A stretch of 64,000 bases of DNA from Aequorivita iocasae (GTDB lineage Bacteria; Bacteroidota; Bacteroidia; Flavobacteriales; Flavobacteriaceae). Under the pieces are notes generated by a model. The model saw only the letters and a list, made by a program, of their open reading frames with translations, had not been told where the DNA came from and made no database searches. The DNA is taken from positions 868,001-932,000 of the forward strand of contig NZ_CP068439.1 of NCBI RefSeq assembly GCF_016757735.1. Reading direction: 5' to 3'. This document shows positions 63,503 through 64,000 of the stretch, in pieces (positions within the stretch are counted from its first letter, which is position 1; the number at the start of each line of letters is the position of its first letter). The position numbers and the translations under genes are program-made.

Positions 63503-63583
63503 TACCCCTAAATTAGCGGTGTCCCATCAAATTTAATAATTTTAATTTAGAACTATTCTAAATAGAAAACATTTCGAAACGCT

Positions 63584-64000
63584 ATGGAACTCCAAAAAAA
63601 TGTCGCTCAAAGTTTTTACGAAGAAACAACCATTTCCCCAGGTTTTTTTATATTGAAATTCAATAACGAAACCGATGAAAACCAAACCTTTAAACGTGAG
63701 GTAAGCTCAACATTCATACAGTTTCATTTTTGTATAAAAGGAGCTGCCGCATTTCTTTTTAATGAGGGCAACTACATCCTTACCATAAAGGAGGAAAATT
63801 CTTTGCTCCTTTATAATCCACAGCGTGATTTGCCTATAACGCTTATTCTGGAAAAGCATTCCTGGGTGCTCTCGGTATTGCTTCCTATCCATAAATTTCA
63901 CAGTCTTTTTTCTACGGAAGCGAATTACATTACCTTTTTGAGCGAAGAAAACAAAGACCGGAAATATTATAAAGAGGGGCATATTTCACCATCCATGGCG
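63584..64000 (+). CDS. AraC-family transcriptional regulator, N-terminal part (runs off the window)
   Basis: 139 residues to the window edge, starting MELQKNVAQSFYEETTISPG. The visible part is the cupin-like sensing domain: FKREVSSTFIQFHFCIKGAAAFLFNEGNYILTIKEENSLLLYNPQRDLPITLIL. The helix-turn-helix half lies beyond 64000, so the AraC call rests on the sensing domain and on position next to hemA, where such a gene is often found in flavobacteria. Likely to influence heme or iron genes, but that is inference. Confidence 0.7.
   Translation, partial: MELQKNVAQSFYEETTISPGFFILKFNNETDENQTFKREVSSTFIQFHFCIKGAAAFLFNEGNYILTIKEENSLLLYNPQRDLPITLILEKHSWVLSVLLPIHKFHSLFSTEANYITFLSEENKDRKYYKEGHISPSMA

Overview
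The window is chromosomal DNA from a marine-type member of the Flavobacteriia (Bacteroidota). The reasons are AT-rich DNA with weak Shine-Dalgarno sequences, TAnnTTTG-type -7 promoter boxes, gliding and type IX secretion genes (gldH, a PorZ-like propeller, two proteins with T9SS C-terminal sorting domains), and several families typical of the class. No rRNA, tRNA, CRISPR array or transposase was found. The window starts inside ileS (minus strand) and ends inside an AraC-type regulator (plus strand).

Layout: 1-6.5 kb holds ileS, a DsbD-type thiol reductase, a class V aminotransferase, an outer-membrane DUF6268-like protein, a small zinc-ribbon protein and a SYLF protein. 6.6-14.6 kb is a four-gene minus-strand unit: a Tat-exported degenerate intradiol-dioxygenase-like protein, two nearly identical phage-tail-collar (MdpB-like) proteins and a 2097-residue T9SS protein built from HYR-like repeats. 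A perfect palindrome lies in its divergent promoter region. 14.8-19.6 kb holds a methyltransferase-like protein, a YeiH-type transporter, an MscS channel and a serine hydrolase.

19.7-25.2 kb is the accessory region. Two tightly bounded gene cassettes lie side by side. One carries a DUF4297-type nuclease plus an SMC/Rad50-like ATPase (a Lamassu/ABC-3C-like pair). The other carries one small membrane protein. Each is bounded by its own matched inverted end sequence, and they are separated by a 139-bp imperfect palindrome, the geometry of an integron attC site. Next to them is a small HTH/coiled-coil regulator preceded by eleven degenerate ~21-bp repeats that look like an operator array, then two conserved proteins of unknown function.

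25.2-52.5 kb is mostly housekeeping: VTT/DedA protein, PNPOx-like protein, sugar dehydrogenase, aldehyde dehydrogenase, GNAT, recO-porZ, gdhA, trhO, ricT-gldH-PBP1A, scoAB, a fused dipeptide ABC ATPase, an M4 metalloprotease, a small HGQPGH-repeat lipoprotein, an exonuclease, a serine hydrolase, ogt and a CNNM-type protein. A candidate structured RNA lies at 42.8-43.0 kb.

53.0-63.4 kb is a minus-strand heme cluster in the order hemA, hemC, (ktrB, ktrA), hemD, hemE, three accessory genes, hemF, a broken four-helix-bundle gene, hemB. Together these cover glutamyl-tRNA to protoporphyrinogen, apart from hemL, which is not in the window. Potassium-uptake genes sit inside the cluster with overlapping reading frames, and an AraC-type regulator diverges from hemA across a 24-bp dyad. 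Family assignments are from motifs and memory; no database search was run.
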